This document shows positions 42,407-43,932 of a stretch of DNA of 43,932 nt, in pieces. The notes under the pieces are model-generated. The model was not told the DNA's origin. It ran no database searches and saw only the letters and a program-made list of their open reading frames with translations. This DNA comes from Gemmatimonadales bacterium (GTDB lineage: Bacteria; Gemmatimonadota; Gemmatimonadetes; Palauibacterales; Palauibacteraceae), in NCBI GenBank assembly GCA_030636765.1, contig DAOVWI010000003.1, positions 1 to 43,932 on the forward strand, given 5' to 3'. The first letter of the stretch is position 1, and each line of letters begins with the position of its first letter. The translations under genes and the position numbers were made by a program.

Positions 42407-43075
42407 ATGAACCTGGAAACGGCGTGGCCATGGCTGGCCCTGCTCCTGCTCGGGTCGCTGCACGGCCTGAACCCTGGCATGGGTTGGCTGTTCGCCGTCG
42501 CGCTCGGACTTCAGGAGGAAGACCGGCGCGCCGTGTGGCGGTCCTTGCTCCCGCTCGGCCTGGGGCACGCGATCGCGATCGCCGTCGCGCTCGTGGCCGT
42601 CGGCCTCCTCGGTCTCGTCGTATCGCTCTCGGCGCTCAAGTGGCTGGTGGCGGCGATGCTCATCGGGATCGGCGCCTACAAGTTCGCGCGCCTGCGACAC
42701 CCGAAGTACGGCGGGCTGCGCATGTCGTTTCGCCAGCTCACGATCTGGTCATTCCTCATGGCGTCGGCGCACGGCGCGGGTCTCATGGTGCTTCCGATCG
42801 TGCTGGGCGCGGCCCCGGGCGCTGGCGCATCCACTGGACCTGGCACCCACTCGTCTCACGGGACGAGCTTTGCGGGGCTGCTCTCCGACGGGCAGCTGGC
42901 GGGCGTGATGGCGACCCTGGTCCACTCAGGAGCCTATCTTTTCGTGTGCGGCTTGATCGCCGTCATCGTATACGAGAAGCTGGGTCTGCGACTCCTCCGC
43001 TCGGCGTGGGTGAATCTCGACTCGATCTGGGCGATCACCTTGATTGCCACAGGCATTGCCACACTGCTGCTCTGA
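42407..43075 (+). CDS. polytopic membrane protein, function unknown
   Basis: A 222-residue protein with about six membrane helices. His/Gly motifs recur at helix starts: LHGLNPGMGWLFAVALG, LGLGHAIAIAVALV, MASAHGAGLMVLPIVLG, and ATLVHSGAYLF. The pattern recalls metal-ion or small-molecule exporters of the NicO/UreH/LysE-like group, but I cannot assign it. A His/Ser/Gly-rich loop (GTHSSHGTS) lies between helices 4 and 5. ATG 42407 starts directly before helix 1. It follows mtoX by 69 bases (a gap with the hairpin CCGCCC-TC-GGGCGG) and precedes the kinase by one base, so it may work with either. Confidence 0.75.
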   Translation: MNLETAWPWLALLLLGSLHGLNPGMGWLFAVALGLQEEDRRAVWRSLLPLGLGHAIAIAVALVAVGLLGLVVSLSALKWLVAAMLIGIGAYKFARLRHPKYGGLRMSFRQLTIWSFLMASAHGAGLMVLPIVLGAAPGAGASTGPGTHSSHGTSFAGLLSDGQLAGVMATLVHSGAYLFVCGLIAVIVYEKLGLRLLRSAWVNLDSIWAITLIATGIATLLL

Positions 43076-43076
43076 G

Positions 43077-43932
43077 ATGCTCGACCCACACGAGGCCCTC
43101 CACAAAGAGCTGAGCGACCGCTACGAGCTCCAGGACGTGCTGGGCGAGGGCGGTATGGGGACCGTCTACCTCGCCCGGGATAGGAAGCACGACCGGTCGG
43201 TCGCCATCAAGACCATCCATCCGGACGTATCGAGCGGGATCGGGCCAGAGCGCTTCGAGCGCGAGATTCGCGTTACCGCCAGCCTCCAACATCCGCACAT
43301 CCTTCCTCTGATCGATTCCGGCGTTGCCGGGGAAACCCTCTACTATGTCATGCCCCATGTGGAGGGTGAATCACTCCGAAACCGGCTGGCCAGAGATGAG
43401 CGACTCCGGATCGATGAGGCAGTGAGAATAGCCTCTGATGTCGCCGAGGGGCTGGAGTATGCCCACCGGAACGGCGTGATACACCGAGACATCAAGCCGG
43501 CCAACATCCTGCTCACGTCGGACTACGCGCTGATCGCGGACTTCGGGATCGCGGCTATTGCGGACGCGGGGGGTGGGGAGACGCTGACGCAGACCGGGCT
43601 GGCCATCGGCACGCCGGCATATATGGCGCCCGAGCAGTTTGCCGGAGTGGCGACGCCGCGCAGCGACCTTTACTCCCTGGGTGCCGTGATGTACGAGGCG
43701 CTGGCGGGGCGGCGCTGGAACCTTGGTGCGGGCGCCGAGAAGACCGACTGGATGGGCGTTCCTCCGGCGCTAAGGCTCGTGCTGCAAAGGGCGCTCAGCG
43801 TCGGTACCCCCTTCTACATGAGTCCCGAGCAGGCCATGGCGGACCGGGAGCTGAGTCCGCGAACCGACATCTACTCCCTGGGGTGTGTCCTCTACGAGAT
43901 GCTGGTCGGACACCCGCCATTCACGGCCGGCA
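43077..43932 (+). CDS. Ser/Thr protein kinase (PknB-like), 3' end cut, with duplicated activation segment
   Basis: The frame runs open from ATG 43077 to the window end. Subdomains in order: Gly loop LGEGGMGTVYLARD, VAIK with the ATP lysine at about residue 45, HRDIKPANILL, DFGIA and GTPAYMAPEQ, then SDLYSLGAVMYEALAG and PPALRLVLQRALS, where a kinase C-lobe should finish. Instead of the usual DP-RW ending, the sequence jumps at ~43797-43805 to VGTPFYMSPEQAMADREL, then TDIYSLGCVLYEMLVGHPPF: a second, different activation-segment and helix-F region. The hybrid could be paralogue recombination or a contig-end misassembly. It begins one base after the membrane protein stop. The first lobe is a complete active-looking kinase. 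Confidence 0.85.
   Translation, partial: MLDPHEALHKELSDRYELQDVLGEGGMGTVYLARDRKHDRSVAIKTIHPDVSSGIGPERFEREIRVTASLQHPHILPLIDSGVAGETLYYVMPHVEGESLRNRLARDERLRIDEAVRIASDVAEGLEYAHRNGVIHRDIKPANILLTSDYALIADFGIAAIADAGGGETLTQTGLAIGTPAYMAPEQFAGVATPRSDLYSLGAVMYEALAGRRWNLGAGAEKTDWMGVPPALRLVLQRALSVGTPFYMSPEQAMADRELSPRTDIYSLGCVLYEMLVGHPPFTAG

Overview
The window is high-G+C bacterial chromosomal DNA, densely coding, and reads like a contig from a Gemmatimonadota-type or related bacterium. The phylum is my inference from gene content: a cytoplasmic-N-terminus Ser/Thr kinase, TonB receptor, DUF3604 protein, MoxR/Bat operon, scpAB operon, and heavy use of 4-base start/stop overlaps. Both ends are cut: a patatin-like gene is missing its start on the left, and a protein kinase runs off the right end. 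I see no rRNA, tRNA, CRISPR array, insertion sequence or prophage.

Layout. 1-6029: the tail of a patatin-like lipase, then a TetR regulator, RND adaptor and RND pump in one operon behind a promoter embedded in a tandem TTAAC-N3-GTTAA operator array. 6038-8841: a DUF3604 (PHP-fold) exported protein between two inverted copies of a ~135-bp palindromic repeat, with a perfect 18-bp-stem terminator behind the gene. 8857-11273 (minus): a sialidase-like BNR lipoprotein and a membrane GGDEF cyclase. 11603-17119: a TlpA-like thioredoxin converging on and overlapping a TonB receptor, which is coupled to an MsbA-like ABC exporter, then heme A synthase. 17164-19857 (minus): tryptophanase and a FadI-type thiolase. 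20038-23929: gltX-tadA, sharing its end with a convergent NhaC-type antiporter.

23973-27759 is a pyrimidine operon (promoter, pyrR, pyrB, pyrC, coiled-coil protein) that ends facing rpsT. 28163-38280 is a long co-directional run: site-2 protease, scpA, scpB, rluB-type pseudouridine synthase, a 550-aa Rossmann protein I cannot name, then MoxR, DUF58, a BatD-like membrane protein, two VWA proteins and a TPR protein, most overlapping by 4 bases. 38321-43932 holds pcm (minus), selD, upp, methanethiol oxidase/SBP56, a polytopic membrane protein and the truncated kinase.

Main discoveries. (1) selD is itself a selenoprotein gene: an in-frame TGA at 39182-39184 sits exactly where the catalytic Cys of SelD lies, so ordinary gene calling loses the N-terminus. 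(2) The inverted pair of palindromic repeats around the DUF3604 gene looks like a non-autonomous (MITE-like) family. (3) The terminal kinase carries a second activation segment spliced into its C-lobe, indicating paralogue recombination or a contig-end misjoin. (4) The tandem operator at the RND operon predicts autorepression. I did not find a convincing wholly new multi-gene defence or metabolic system; the least explained gene is the 550-aa Rossmann protein inside the scp/Bat run.
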